Assembly (NCBI GenBank): GCA_029378245.1
Contig: JARKIF010000084.1
Span: forward strand, 1 to 64,000
Reading direction: 5' to 3'
Source of the DNA: Roridomyces roridus
Taxonomy: Eukaryota; Basidiomycota; Agaricomycetes; Agaricales; Mycenaceae
DNA length: 64,000 nucleotides
In this document: one piece after another, positions 44,001-55,288 of the stretch
Layout: each line of letters opens with the position of its first letter
Numbering within the stretch: position 1 is the stretch's first letter
Notes under the pieces: generated by a model
What the model was told of the DNA's origin: nothing
Databases searched by the model: none
What the model saw: only the letters and a program-made list of their open reading frames with translations
Made by a program: the position numbers and the translations under genes

Positions 44001-44488
44001 CGGGTTCGTGTGTCTTTACACCGAGTTCTGGTTCAAGGTAAGTTGAAGAAGCATGCATGTGGAATAGCAGTAGCACTTACCTAGCACGTTCAGTCATCTC
44101 AATAATGTCCTCCAGCGTATCAGCCATTTCCCCACCCGCATGGCTTATTTGAGCCTGCTCCCTCCCATCCAACACGCTGGCGACCGTGCTGACTCCAGGA
44201 AAGTTGGCTGCATCGAAGGTGTTGTCGGCTGCCAGGTTTTGCAGTGCCTGCAGATTCTGGCGGTTTGTCGTGGACATAACTGGCCGAATTCAGAGCAAAG
44301 ACAAGGATGGAATCTGTGTACTCACCCTCCCAGTTTTCCTGTCGTGTTATAGCACGCGCATCTTGAAACTGCGCCATGGTGCGCGGTCCCATTCGCATCT
44401 TCTTGACGTGCGGGGCTGCACACGGGTCTTCAGTCAGAGGCGCCGAGATGAGCTGCCATTTGCGAGGACGTCTCTTGGCTCTTTGCAT
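41058..44488 (-). CDS. KDZ transposase, CxC1 type (inner element), one apparent frameshift
   Basis: Ten exons: 44488-44326, 44279-44081, 44027-43849, 43800-43595, 43541-43163, 43114-42960, 42912-42536, 42486-42261, 42215-41899, 41851-41058; introns 45-53 nt; about 997 residues. Visible are the CCPACTYKL zinc pair, TMDGNDSLKR, MWGIFDETGIFLCLCRHG, the catalytic GYDIGCHF, AFHGHAHNRLCQ and SRSNALAGCCRRASRFHRQ, then a long helical C-terminus and an acidic tail. KDZ enzymes are RNase H-fold cut-and-paste transposases. Exons sum to one base more than a multiple of three. The family alignment changes frame between FSIAFDLYLDLRR and VLRSLGRDSPAW, near 43465-43480, so one surplus base (mutation or read error) is there. 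The start shares a 234-bp divergent promoter with the TET gene. Confidence 0.88.
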
Positions 44489-44722
44489 GAGGTGGCGGCA
44501 CGAGAGGGAGTGAGATGCAAAGAGGAGTGATGTACAAGGAGGAGTGAGCTTGCAGACCGAGATTGGTGGAATCGAAACGCGGAAGCAAAAAACGCGGGTG
44601 TGTGATCAAACAAGTCACGTCGAGACACGGCAGCAGTTGACACACGGCAACCACGGCAGCGTGAGTGATGTCAATCTCCCTCTTTGTTTCTCTCTCGCCC
44701 ACAACTTGCTGGCTGGGTTTCT
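44489..44722. promoter_or_regulatory. Divergent promoter between KDZ transposase and TET/JBP gene
   Basis: 234 bp separate the two start codons (44488 minus, 44723 plus). No clear TATA box; pyrimidine-rich stretches flank both starts. The arrangement implies co-expression of transposase and dioxygenase (inference). Confidence 0.5.
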
Positions 44723-46671
44723 ATGGATGGTAAGTTGAATTCCACCTCCCATGCAAAGGAATCCGACCCTGGAACCCGGCGCAGGCCGCAAAGAGCTCCC
44801 TTGTGGAACTTGGCGCTGGCATTTCCGCTTTCGTTGCTTGTATATAATAGACGCTAACTCCCTCAGTTACAGGTTCCTTCCTTCCGAGGCGTCGCCTCAG
44901 ATCCAATAAGGAGTACTCTCCATTCGACCTTGCCCTTGGGCTCGCCATCCAGCCTCCCGTCCACTTTGATGCTGAGGAACAGCTGAAGCGCTGCCTCGAG
45001 GAGCAGCAGCTGAGTGGAAGCTTTGACGAACCGGAGGAAGTTATTGTGCCTGCTTTTGCGTCCATGACTCTGCAAGGTGCGTCACTGAAGCTTTGGACTT
45101 TCACTCTCCATTGACACCCTCGCAGTAATGGACATTCCCCTCGCCGACCCAGAGGCCTCCGCACCCATCGCACCCAGTTCTACTCCCCCGAGCTCATGCG
45201 CCGCAGAACATCGCAAGGTCAAATACAAAGCAAAGCACATTCAAGTCCGTCAACCCACCCCTCAATCCGTACCCCACTACCGGGAGCGCCTACAAAACGC
45301 CTCCCTTTCTGCCAAAGCACGCACCAAGCTCAAGTCCAAGGTCAAACGTGACCAGGAGCGCCGCGACACACCAGCCTCCAGCGACAATCCCAAGCTCAAA
45401 TGGATTCACCTCAAACGAGCCCAGGAGGCTGCCACGTCATCGGCTATTCACGTCGATGTGGACGCGAATGACCTTCCGCACTCCAAGCCGGGTTGGATTG
45501 GGCTACGCAATGCTCAGTATGATGTGTGCGAGTCTGAGGACGAGTTCAGTCCACCAGGCATTGGAGAGACGGGCATGGGACCTTGCATTCACACCCAAGA
45601 GCAAGTCGACGCATTGGTGGGCAAACACGGATTCAGGTACATCCCATGGCTTGGAATGTACGTCTCCCTTGTCGCCTGGATGCTCAACCATGTACTAATG
45701 GCTCGCAGATTGTCCATACCCATCGTCGACTCGAAACGGCGCGTCATTGCGCTTTTGGGCGGCCAGCCACGGGATAAAGAACGGTGGAAGGTTGTCATGG
45801 ATGGCGCTGCCAATGAGATGGAGCAGCACGAGGAGCACATCCGCTTGTCTGATGAGGAGTATCAACACCGGAGGGCGCAGGAGGAGTTTGCGGCCTTGAC
45901 ACGCGGGCCTTCCTTTGGCAGCGGTCAAACGGTCAGTCTTTTCCCTTGATGCCTGTTACCCACCGCTCATTTTGTTCCTGTAGGAGCCAGGCGAGCTCCA
46001 CACCAACCCCGCCAACACCGTTGTCACGAACGAGCTCATCACGAACGCCTTTTTCCTCCACATTGTGCGCTTCACCATGCGTGCGTATCGTTTGGCCATG
46101 CATATGCTACCGTCCTCCTGATGTACATACAGTGCTAATGTCTATCTACGCCCCGCGTCTGTTTGCACGGTACCAGAAGTGCAAAGATGATCTCCTCGAC
46201 TGGAGGAAAATGCGATGGAACTTTGAGTCCAGCGTGTTCGCGGCATGCACTTGGAACTTCGGGCGCGCGGTCACTCGTCCACACCGTGACTTTGGCAACT
46301 TGGCAGCGGGATGGTGTCCGGTCACTGCGCTCGGCGACTATGACCCAGACCTCGGGGGGCACATCATCCTCTGGGAACTACGGCTCATCATTCGTTTCCC
46401 TCCCGGCTCGACAATCTTCATCCCATCTGCCATCGTCACCCACTCAAATACACCCATCCGGTCTCACGAAAAACGCCACTCCTTCACACAATTCACGTCA
46501 GGATCCCTCTTCCGTTGGGTGGCGAATAGGAACATGACGGATGATGAGTTCCTTCGTCATGCGTCGCCAGAGCAGAAGGCGCAGAGAGACAAGGCGGCGG
46601 GGACTCGGTGGGAGGACGGACTGTCTTATTTTAGTACCTTGGACGAGCTCGAGTCCCTATATTCCCGGTAG
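44723..46671 (+). CDS. TET/JBP-family Fe(II)/2-oxoglutarate DNA dioxygenase (transposon-borne)
   Basis: Six exons: 44723-44729, 44873-45076, 45126-45657, 45709-45931, 45984-46080, 46133-46671; 533 residues, exact phase. The first exon is only 7 nt and its intron 143 nt, so the start is less sure than the rest. The N-terminal 250 residues are basic and low-complexity. The C-terminal 180 residues hold the double-stranded beta-helix: RPHRDFGN (HxD iron ligands), GDYDPDLGGHIILWEL, RFPPGSTIFIPSAIVTHSN (distal His) and KRHSFTQF (Arg for 2-oxoglutarate). Family members oxidise 5-methylcytosine or thymine in DNA. KDZ elements linked to TET/JBP genes are established for basidiomycetes. All ligands are present, so activity is plausible. 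Confidence 0.9.
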
Positions 46672-47096
46672 ATACTTGCTACTTGCTATCTCAACCTATA
46701 CAATGCATTTTATGGCCATGAGAATTGCTGTAAGAACTCGAAGAGGAAAGGATCGCTCACCTGTTATGCGGATCGCCAACTTACCACGGTGCGAGTGTCT
46801 CGGATTTCTTTTCTCCCTCTCACCACAGTGGGGCTTTGCCACTTCTGGCTGTACTAGCATATGTTATAGACACCTCAGGCCATTATTGTATTTTTCCGTA
46901 ATTAACGAGCATGGTTCTGGGATTATCTTGAGACGGGCTGAATTTGAGCCAAATCATTCACACATCTTGCCTCTTGACCATCATCTTGCACCGACCGTTT
47001 CCTTCAACTCACCTTGGTGGCTCTCTCATCGGCGACACTCCTCAGTCCTGACGCATGCAACTACTCCTCACCTTGCTACGGCTTTGAAGACTCCCA
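46672..47096. other. Spacer within the KDZ element
   Basis: TET 3' end and promoter of the next gene; no gene recognised. Confidence 0.5.
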
Positions 47097-47813
47097 ATGC
47101 CGTCCAAGGATGCAGCAAAACGGAAGGCGGCACAGCACAAGTACAGGCAGACGTGCGCTCACTTGCCTTTCTTCTCTGACCCTCTTACTAACTGAATGCA
47201 AGCCATCGAGACGAGCTGCGTGCCAAGGGCCGGGTACACGCTTCAAAACAACGCGCCAAGACGAAAAGTAATCCGGCTTTGGAGGCCATGTCGAATTCTC
47301 AAGCAAATCACCATGCGGCAGAGTACAGGGCTGGGCATGGGGCGTTGCTGGCACGGAAGGAGATGATGAGGCGCTGCCGGTGTGTTTTACACCAGAGAGT
47401 CGATCCCAATTGTGCTAATTCTACTGTACAGGCAATCCATCGAGAAAAACGGATACGACGTCTGGGTAGCTCACTGGACAAAGACGCACCCAAATGAGCA
47501 CCCACCATACGATCCCCCAAGTGCCCCCGACAATGTCTGTCATCCACATCGCTCCCCGCCACCTGTCTGCGATGACACTCAGCAGAGGTTGTCGGGAGTC
47601 AAATTGGAGCGATACTTGCGGATTAGAGAGGCGCAGCGATTGAGCGAGTTGCAACGCGAGGAGTGGGCTAGGGGAATGCGAGAGTTGGAGGCACTCAATG
47701 ATGCACCAGACGAGGAGGGAGAGCAGCAGGCAGCGGAGGCGGAGGTGGCCGACCAGAAGGCGTATCACCGCGGTGTTAGCAATTTTGATTCAAAGGCGGC
47801 GCCGCCTTGGTAA
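47097..47813 (+). CDS. Small KYR-motif helical protein, KDZ accessory
   Basis: Three exons, 47097-47152, 47203-47379, 47432-47813; 204 residues, exact phase. Highly basic N-terminus with QHKYRQTHRDELRAKGR, then HHAAEYRAGHGALLARKEMMRR and an SIEKNGYDVWVAHWTK segment. The C-terminus is helical and Glu/Gln-rich. The paired (K/E)YR-x-(A/T/G)H pattern recurs in the gene at 58275-58921 next to the other TET gene, so the two are probably homologous. The basic helices suggest DNA binding; the function is unknown. Confidence 0.7.
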
Positions 47814-47872
47814 TTGACCCCGATTTCCTGCAATAGATCATTTTTGAAGAAACTTCCAGTGAGAATGCGGCA

Positions 47873-49158
47873 ATGGAAATGAAAAACGTCCCAATGCCAT
47901 CAGGTACGTACCGTTTCTGGAATGGTGGTGCGCCGCATGTACTCATATAACCCGAGCAGGCACCTTTGTCTGCTACGTTCGCCTTCTCATTCCCCCCACC
48001 ATGGCTCTCATAGGCAACGAAGCGATGGAGATTGTTCTCGGCTTGCGCAAACCCTCCAAACAAATATGTCCCATGCTCTGGTTCCCGTCTTCGGGGTATG
48101 ACCCCCTCCGAGACAATCTATACGTTGTCGGAGTCGGTCGCCAAACAGCCGTGTACACAAGCCCGTACGTTGTCCATTTTCTCTCTCCTTTAATTTGTAC
48201 TTATTCATATTTCAGAGACGAGGCAAACAAGCAGACGCTGCACTACCCGTGCTCTCAACAGCGTGTTGCCAAGGCGTGGGATGGCACCAAGGGCGCCAGC
48301 GCGCACTGGATCGACCAGTGCCTCAAATATCACGTCGGCCATTGTCCACCGCCCGCAAAGCCCGACGGCTTTGACAGTCCAACTCGCATCCCCGTCCCGA
48401 TTGACCCCATACCGCGTGGTCACGACGACAACTACGACATTGTCCCCTCATCTCCGTCGTCGGGTGTTCCCTCCCTCATATCCTGCCCTCCTTCCCCGGA
48501 TGGCCCACTCCCCCACACTGGCCCTCATGCCTCCGACATCACCCAACTCACCAACTATTCAATCTCCCCGTGCGACGCTGGGCCCGAATATGTCTACGAC
48601 GTCGAGGACCTTGAGGAGCTAAGCTCGGACTTGGCCTCTCTCTCCTCGCCCTCCTCTTCCCAATTCTCCTCCCTCTCCTCGCCCTCGTCCTCCCAGTTCA
48701 CAGAGCTTGACTCGTCTCCCCCTCCATCCCTCTCCCAATTCATCCCCGTCTCGACGTCGAGTGCATCAGCTGCTCAGGAGACCCAAGAAGCTCAACGTGA
48801 ATACTGGGCGAGGCGACAGAACCTCGCGACCTGGGCTCGCGAGCAGCAGGCGGGCAATGGAGCGTACTGCCCTATCCCGTCGGTCATCCCACCCGGGTAC
48901 GAGCGCCTTCTGCCGCTCATTGGAGATGGGGACCCCAGCGAGGAGGAGCTGGCGACTCTTCGCGCGAGCCTTGTCCTGGCGCGTATCCAGCCTGCTGCCG
49001 ACGCTCCCATTCTTTGGGCTGCTGTGGGTGTCCACGGCCGTCTCTTTGTATCGCGGCCTGCTGCGGTCGCCGCAGCCCACCGCCGGGGGAATCGTGGGGC
49101 GACCATCGTCTCAGGTCAGAACTATGATGCACTCCTGGATTTGACCTTTGAGCATTGA
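47873..49158 (+). CDS. Viroplasmin/RNase H1 N-terminal-like domain protein, KDZ accessory
   Basis: Three exons, 47873-47903, 47960-48164, 48216-49158; 392 residues, exact phase. The intron at 48165-48215 happens to be open in one frame but removing it makes YVVGVGRQTAVYTSPDEAN continuous. This matches the Y-x-V-x-x-G-R-x-x-G-I-Y-T-S-W-x-E pattern of the caulimovirus viroplasmin/RNase H1 N-terminal domain, which binds RNA-DNA hybrids. A second, weaker copy may lie at the end (ILWAAVGVHGRLFVSRPAAVAAAHRRG). Between them is a Ser/Pro-rich linker. A similar two-domain gene accompanies the older element (59055-60250). Confidence 0.7.
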
Positions 49159-50044
49159 GTAGTCGCGGTGGCTGGCAGGGTTTCTTGATTTTTCTTGTTG
49201 TTTACATGACGCACGCATGGAGTTGATGTCGAACGATGTACACTAGTCAGTTCTCGAGAATAGTCGCCAAAATGTACATAGTAGCAATCCCAATGTCGAA
49301 TGAGATTTCTCATCGCGTTGTCCCAATTTGGAAAAGGGAGGTGACGCCTCTCTCGATTTGGAAAAGGGAGATGACCACTTGATTTGGAAACAGACCAAAC
49401 AACCCAAACAACCACCATCTCTCTCTTTCTCTGACTCGCTTTGTCTCAATTCCCGTCCTCCTCTCCATTACTCGGATGCGTGCAAATCGCGATGTTGACG
49501 GCCACCTTGCCTGCCAGTAATCACTCATGCCAGGACCATTCTGCAGCGGAAGGCGCCACATTTACGTGCACACGTCACACGTACAATCCTCCCTCCGCGC
49601 AGCAAGTGGGACGTACTACCTACACCACAGGATCTCAGTCCTTTCCCTCTGCATTGGATTCAAACTCATGGCTGGTAAGTAGCACCTTGTCTTCTCTCCG
49701 GAGCCCACTGACCAGAAAATAGTGGCTCAGCTTATTCAGACTCTCATTTTGGCTTTGGGGGCGTCACGAGGTGCGTTTTGCAATTAAATTGCGGATGGTG
49801 TGTACTAACAAAGCCTAGTGGACATTCCTGTTGCTGGCTCTTACGTCTGACGCGGTGGCCACGGGCACGTCTTGTTGTTATACACGACACGTTCTGGATT
49901 GTTTGTGGGGATTCGCTCGTTGGGTTTTCCTTTTCCCTTTTGCTTTCATTCTCTTGGTGAGTGCGGTCACTCTGATTTGTGTGTAAGACGCTCATGATTT
50001 GTCGACAGGCTCTAGCATTCCTGCAGCCTCAATATCTACCAAAA
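49159..50044. other. Possible upstream exons of the 50045 gene
   Basis: Splice-like junctions join 49494-49675, 49724-49770, 49820-49956 and 50009 onward in one continuous frame that runs into the ATG at 50045. The resulting segment is hydrophobic with three membrane-like stretches (FWLWGRHEWTFLLLAL, FARWVFLFPFAFILL). It may be a real N-terminus or a spliced leader. A direct repeat GATTTGGAAAAGGGAG occurs twice at about 49327-49370. Confidence 0.35.
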
Positions 50045-52564
50045 ATGTCGGAGGGTACTGTAGTTGTGCCTGTCGTGCCAACTCCAGCCGTCTTGCAGAC
50101 CCCTACTCCTCCTCTCGTGACGACCACCACTCCCAATCCACTTGATTTGGGGACGCAGCCGCCTACTCCTCCTCTCGTGACGACCACCACTCCCAATCCA
50201 CTCGATTTGGGGACGCAGCCGCAGACTCCTCCTCTCGTGACGACCACCACTCCTAACGTACCAAATGGAGAAGAGCTCGACTTGGGCGACACTCCCCCCG
50301 AGCTGCCTGGCAATACCCATGCCCGTCGTAATCCCGACAGACCTGTCATCCCTCCCCGTGCACGCTACCGGCCCAAGGAGAAGAACTCGGCAGCACTGAC
50401 GCGTCTGCGGCGCCAGATTCGCGCCAACAAGTCCCAGGCCGTGGCTGACGACATCCGCGAGATACGCCAGGCTGTGGAAGATTTGGTCCCGGTGGTAGCG
50501 ACCCGTCATAACATGAGCACGAAGGAGATTCGCCGTCGCGTCTACAACGGGTCTGGTCTTACAGCAAAGCGCAACAAAGTCAGCATCTACAATGCTCAAG
50601 TCTGCTGCGTAATGGAGTCCTTGAACGAGGGTGCGTCTCCTTTTGTTTCTTGTCATCTCTTTGTACTTACGCAAGCTCAGGGCGGGAGTTCGGGTCTCGG
50701 TACACGATGGAACAAGCAAAGGCGATGATGAAGCAAGACCCTGCCCTCAAGGAGGACATCGACCCCGAGCATCTCAAGCGCATGATTGCTAGGCTTGAGG
50801 CAGAGGGTGTCCTCAAACGGACAGGCGTGCGGGGAGATAATAAGGCGGCGGCTGTAGATGCTCAGCGTACGCTGGATGTATTGGGCGAGTTGGTGTGTTT
50901 CTTCCCTCCTTCATCTCTCTTCGTCGTTACTGAATGACCTCGGCAGATAAGGGGCCTTTATCATCGGACTGGCATTCTTGGCTTCGCGTTCTTCACTCGC
51001 GGCAACTTCAACGACATCCTCGAGCCTGTCGCCTTGGAATCAGGGGACGCTCTGAAGTTCTGTTCCGAGATCCTGTGCCGCGAACCCGAGCTGATCAATA
51101 CGATGCTGGATTTGTGGGCGATTCAGCGGAGCTCAGGTTAGTTTTTCCTTTCTTTTCTGTTGTTCCTGCTTGATGCTTATTCGTACCCAGGAGCAATTAC
51201 TGCCCCGACGACTGAGAAGATGTGTTCGTTTGGCAGTGCTATGATCAAGTCCGGTCTCAGTAAGCCGTCCCTTTCCCCATGCTGCCCTGATACTTATGTC
51301 TTTCTTTCAAGTCCAGATTACCGGCAAAGCGAATGTCAATATGAGCTTTGAAGGATACATCAAGTCCATCGTCCACGCCAAGCAGGTTGCCTTGGTCGGC
51401 TGGCCCGTTGGTGTTCCTTGGAAACGCCTTGGCAAGCTGACTGGTGCGGGGGATGTACGTGCCGTGTACAAGGCGCTGAAGGATGGGACTTGCAAGTGGA
51501 GAAAGTTGGCAACGGATGCTGAGGTGGATGCTGAGGAGCGCCGGTTTAACAAGCTCATCAAGAATGGCCTCGCGGAGCCAGCGAACGAGCGCAAGATCCG
51601 GGACGATGTCGGGCGTAAGCACCAGACGCAGGGGACGAAGCGCAAACGCAGAGCTCGGTGTACACAGAGCTATGCTGAAAGCGGTGACGACCAGTCTGAC
51701 CCCGAGCCCGAGCCCGAGTCTGACCCCGAGACCGAGCCCGAGCCCGGCGACGACGAGGATCACCCATTTGCAAACTACGACGGAGGGTACTCGGACGATG
51801 ACAGGCACGCTCAGCGCAAGAAAAGCAAGTCGAGCAAGCCCGCTGCCAAATCTGCGTCCAAGTCTGCCTCTGCCTCCAAGTCTACCACCAAGTCCGCCTC
51901 TGCCTCCAAGTCCACCTCTGCCTCCAAGTCCACCAAGGCCAAGCCCGCCGCTACCAAGGCCAAGCCCGCCGCTACCAAGGCCAAGCCCGCCGCTACCAAG
52001 GCCAAGCCCGCCACTACCAAGGCCAAGGCCAAGCCCGCCAAGCCCGCCTTCATCCCGACGCCGACTCCGCCTCGAGTGGTGATGAAGGGCGGCAAGTTCG
52101 TGCCTAACGGAGCTGCAATAGCAGCGCATGAGAGAGACATGATAGCAGCGCGGGGGAGGCATGAGCGCGAGAATCGGGACAAAGGTGGCGGCAGTGATGG
52201 CGAGGACGGTGACGAAGATGAGGATGCACAGCCGAGAAAGAGGCGCCGTGGCACCAACGACGGCGAGGAGGAGGAGGAGGAGGAGGAGGAGGAGGAGCCA
52301 GTCGCAAAGAAGTCGAAGAAGAGCAGCGCGGTGAGAAAAAAGCGCGGCCGTGACGATGATGAAGAGGAGCAGGAGCCGGTTGCGAAGAAGAAGAAGAAGG
52401 CGAGCGGGGTGGGGGAAAAGCACGGCAAGGTCCTCGAGCCCGAGGTGGTGGTCTCGCGCCCCGTCCCGAGGCCTGCACACAAAGGCGCACCCAATACGGG
52501 CACCCGCCGGCACGGCCCTCCTGGTCTTCGCAATATAATCCCACCCGCTAGCGATAATGAGTAG
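50045..52564 (+). CDS. Unknown 769-residue protein with acidic and KAKPAAT repeats, KDZ accessory
   Basis: Five exons, 50045-50630, 50681-50892, 50947-51136, 51191-51259, 51312-52564; exact phase. The N-terminus has three copies of a 20-residue unit (TPPLVTTTTPNPLDLGTQP). A predicted globular helical core of about 350 residues follows (SIYNAQVCCVMESLNEGREFG, TMEQAKAMMKQDP, RGLYHRTGILGFAFFTRG, SFEGYIKSIVHAKQVALVGWP). The C-terminus is disordered: Glu/Pro/Asp runs, five-fold KAKPAAT lysine repeats, a poly-Glu tract and several nuclear-signal-like KKSKK/KKRGR patches. I recognise the core only as a type seen in agaricomycete repeat-rich regions, without known function. A chromatin or DNA-bound nuclear role is inferred. 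Confidence 0.7.
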
Positions 52565-52670
52565 TAGTGCAGATGAGTTTCTTGGGCTTGACGATGTATG
52601 TGTCTTGTATATAGTCTTGAATTGACTTGAGTTTTTCTTGGACTTCCGTTTTGGGTAAGATCATGATGGA

Positions 52671-52874
52671 AGATCACCCGGCCGCACTTTATTGCAACAA
52701 AGGTCTACCTACTTGTACTTGGTAAGTCCTACATACTATTCTGCAACTTTATTGCAACCTTTATTGCAACCTTTATTGCATCTAGGGAAGATTCGCTATA
52801 TCCCTTCAAATTAGAAAGGACACCCCCCCCATACGTCCCTTCTAATTTGAAGGGATATACAGGTCCCAAAGGTG
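52671..52874. repeat. Right terminal inverted repeat of the KDZ element
   Basis: 204 bp, inverse of 40808-41011 with few differences (for example AAAGG for AAAGA in one TGCAATAAAG unit). Same subterminal hairpin. Confidence 0.95.
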
Positions 52875-52882
52875 CGCCAGTC
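52875..52882. repeat. Target-site duplication, right copy (CGCCAGTC)
   Basis: Identical to 40800-40807; directly abuts the right terminal repeat. Confidence 0.95.
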
Positions 52883-54048
52883 CACCATCCATCTGACCCC
52901 AACCAGTCCGCCGCGCGCGCTGGATAAAATTATACTGCCGACTCATTCGTCCAAAAGGCTTATATATATCCTGAAATTGATCTTTCAGTATACGATTTGA
53001 ATCACCTCAAGCACACTCACAGGTATTGTGGACAGCAGAAGGGGGTCGGTAAGTCGTCGGAGGGCGCCCACGTAATCGCTGACATTGATATTTCCGACGA
53101 CATTGAGAAGACGAAAATGCTCGAGGCAGTCGACTGTTGCGCATGTGCCCGGGTCGACCACTGTGGCGGGATACCATCCGATGTCGATTAGCTGGTCGAG
53201 GTTGGTGAAGTTGTCCCAAGGACGACATCCACAGTACCGAAAATGCACTGTGAAGACGCCATAGGAATGTATGACCACCATCGAGCGGACAGGCTGGGCA
53301 CGCGCGCATGGGTATCCGTCGTGCCCGAGCTGAAACACAAGGCCCAGACCAATCGACTTCCCCGCCAGACGGGTCGCTGTTCCACAGAGCTGAGTGTCTT
53401 CCCAGTAGTCCCCGTTCCAAAACTGCATTCCCCAATAAGAACGTGGAGTGCTAATAGAAAAGGGACGCACCTGGACACGATGCAGCGGGTTAAGCTGATG
53501 CCCCTTCAGAAGACATTCTTCGCACTGCAGATATGCACCACACTGCACGCAACGGAAAAAACGCAGAACGGTAGACCCCTGCGCGCCGCATGGTCCACAA
53601 GTCGGCTCATGAGCTGCGTCACGGCAGAGGGCATGGTGTCGCATCATTCTGTCCAAGAACTGCTGCGCATGCGGGCGCCAGGCGGCCATGGGATTATCCT
53701 ATCCAAAGCAAATGAGGTTGTGCATGTCAAGCAGGCAGGATGACGCACCGAGCTCTCGTATCTTTTGCGTTTACCGCCATCGTCGTCAGCCTCCACCTCA
53801 ATCTCCAACGATGAGATTGTATCAGCCAGAGCGCCCGCGTCTTCATCTGCGTCCTCCACAGGTGTCCAATCCGCGAGCTCATCATCCAGCTCCTTCAGCT
53901 GGACAGTCCGCGTTCGCTTCTGAGGTCGGATGCCCGACAACTCCATCTGCGTACGGCGGCCATCTTCGGAGACGTGGATTCCAGTGTCGGCCACGTATTG
54001 CAGCGGCTCGTGTTGATCAAATTCGACATCGTCAGAGAATCGGGCCAT
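52875..54048 (-). pseudogene. KDZ transposase (older copy), N-terminal part with CxC2 cysteine cluster
   Basis: Exons 54048-53749, 53698-53471, 53422-53021, 52970-52875 (then the 12-kb insertion). It starts MARFSDDVEFDQ and has an acidic region, then CGPCGAQGS, FFRCVQCG and CEECLLKGHQLNPLH. WNGDYWEDTQL, LGHDGYPC and FRYCGCRPWDNFTNLDQLIDIGWYPAT follow; this is the CxC2-like cluster that precedes KDZ transposase domains. Phases are exact to the insertion, and the frame resumes at 40799. Without the insertion the product would be about 1100 residues. Confidence 0.88.
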
Positions 54049-54269
54049 TGTGAGTCGGGAGGGAAAGATGACTAGACGAGTACAGCCGTTGGGTCTCGGG
54101 GCTAGCCATTGCGTCCACAAGGCTTTGGGCTTAGCGAGTGCGAATGATAAAAGAATCAGTGATGCCAACGCGTAATCAAGTACAAATCACTTCGTCATTT
54201 GCAAGCCCTGTGCCAAAAAAAAAAAACAGCTATCTTATTGCAATCCCGACAGTAAAATACAAATCACGA

Positions 54270-55276
54270 TTAGCAGTCCTCGTCGTCCCAGCCGCCGCGC
54301 TCACATTTACAGATACGGCACCACACCACCTGTTCCCCCTCCGGCAAAGACAACCGACAAATGTTGATGGCGAGACCCGGCGCCGCGCACTCAAACCCTC
54401 CGTGGCCGAGCTGATGAATATTGCCGATGTCGCGCAGGGTAGTGTCCTTCCAGGTGGTTCCGTCCCATTCCTGTATATGGAAAGACGAGTTAGTGGGGTC
54501 GGAAACAGGGCACGGGCAAATTACCTGTAAGCGATGGGTCGGAAAGCGCTCGTGCGCCACTCGCATACAAGGAATGCAAGCGGGCAGATTCTCATGGCAA
54601 CCACGCTGGCATCGCAAGAGCCGAACCTTGGGCAAGGAGGCAACCACACCAGATACACGCGCTGGGTGCTGCGTCGGTTCCTCGTGTCGTGTCCGCCGCC
54701 GCTTTGCTCTTCACGACGCTCTCGGTCATCTGCTTGTAGCGCACTACGGCCTGTATGTGGTGAAGCCGATCAAAAGGGCGCAGGGGTACCTCCGCGATGT
54801 CCTCCACAGGGGCAGTCTCCATGTTCGGCTCGTCGGAGGGCTGGGTAAACGACATGGTGTTGCGTATGATGGTCTCCATTCTGTGCGGCTCGTTGGAGGG
54901 CTGGGTAAAGGGCATAGTGAGTGTGATGCGCAGGAGTAAGAATCAATTCTTCTTATCTTTTGGTGATGAGGAAAAACACATGGTGCGTAAGAAGTAAGTA
55001 ATTGACAACGGGCCCTCCGGTTCCGGGCTAAAGCTTTCCGCGCACAGGCTGCGAGTCGGCCCAAAAGACATTGACTTCCTCCCCACAAGCAGCATCTCCC
55101 CGCACAACGACCTGTACCGTGCTTTTCGCCACTTTTGGAGTAGACCTACAGGCTCTAACGAAGTACTTTTGAGCATACTGAATTTGTGAGAGAGACGGAA
55201 GGATGTACTTGTTCTTGGTAGCCCGTTGGCATGCGATGTCGTACGAGACGTATGAGAAAAAAGCTGGATGATGCAC
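54270..55276 (-). pseudogene. Fragments of a third KDZ transposase
   Basis: 54915-54270 (minus) begins with a duplicated MxFTQPSxEP unit and contains CIWC, LRCQRGCHENLPACIPC, H...P.HR, then after an intron EWDGTTWKDTTL and LGHGGFEC, a CxC2-type cluster. One surplus base follows CIWC and a stop ends it at 54270. Upstream on the same strand, 55276-55028 has FSYVSYDIACQ, the KDZ catalytic motif, then decays. The order (catalytic motif before CxC2) is scrambled, so these are relics, perhaps of more than one copy. Confidence 0.55.
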
Positions 55277-55288
55277 TATTGGAGCGAA

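Larger units (their letters stand above)
40808..52874. mobile_element. Complete 12,067-bp KDZ transposon carrying a TET/JBP gene
   Basis: Bounded by 204-bp inverted repeats and an 8-bp perfect target duplication. Order: left TIR, CxC1-type KDZ transposase (minus), then plus-strand TET/JBP, KYR-motif protein, viroplasmin-like protein, 769-residue unknown, right TIR. It sits inside exon 4 of another KDZ transposase. With the element and one duplication copy discounted, the host reading frame is continuous, which proves insertion rather than rearrangement. The near identity of the ends argues for recent movement. Confidence 0.95.

Noticed and set aside
48165..48215. Intron-free reading of the viroplasmin-like gene
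   Set aside because: The segment is open by chance. Its removal restores the domain motif and has proper GTACGT/CAG signals.
51257..52677. Minus-strand frames of 418 and 288 residues
   Set aside because: Low-complexity Gly/Leu/Ser or Leu/Val shadows of the lysine/glutamate repeats of the plus-strand gene, which has five in-phase exons.
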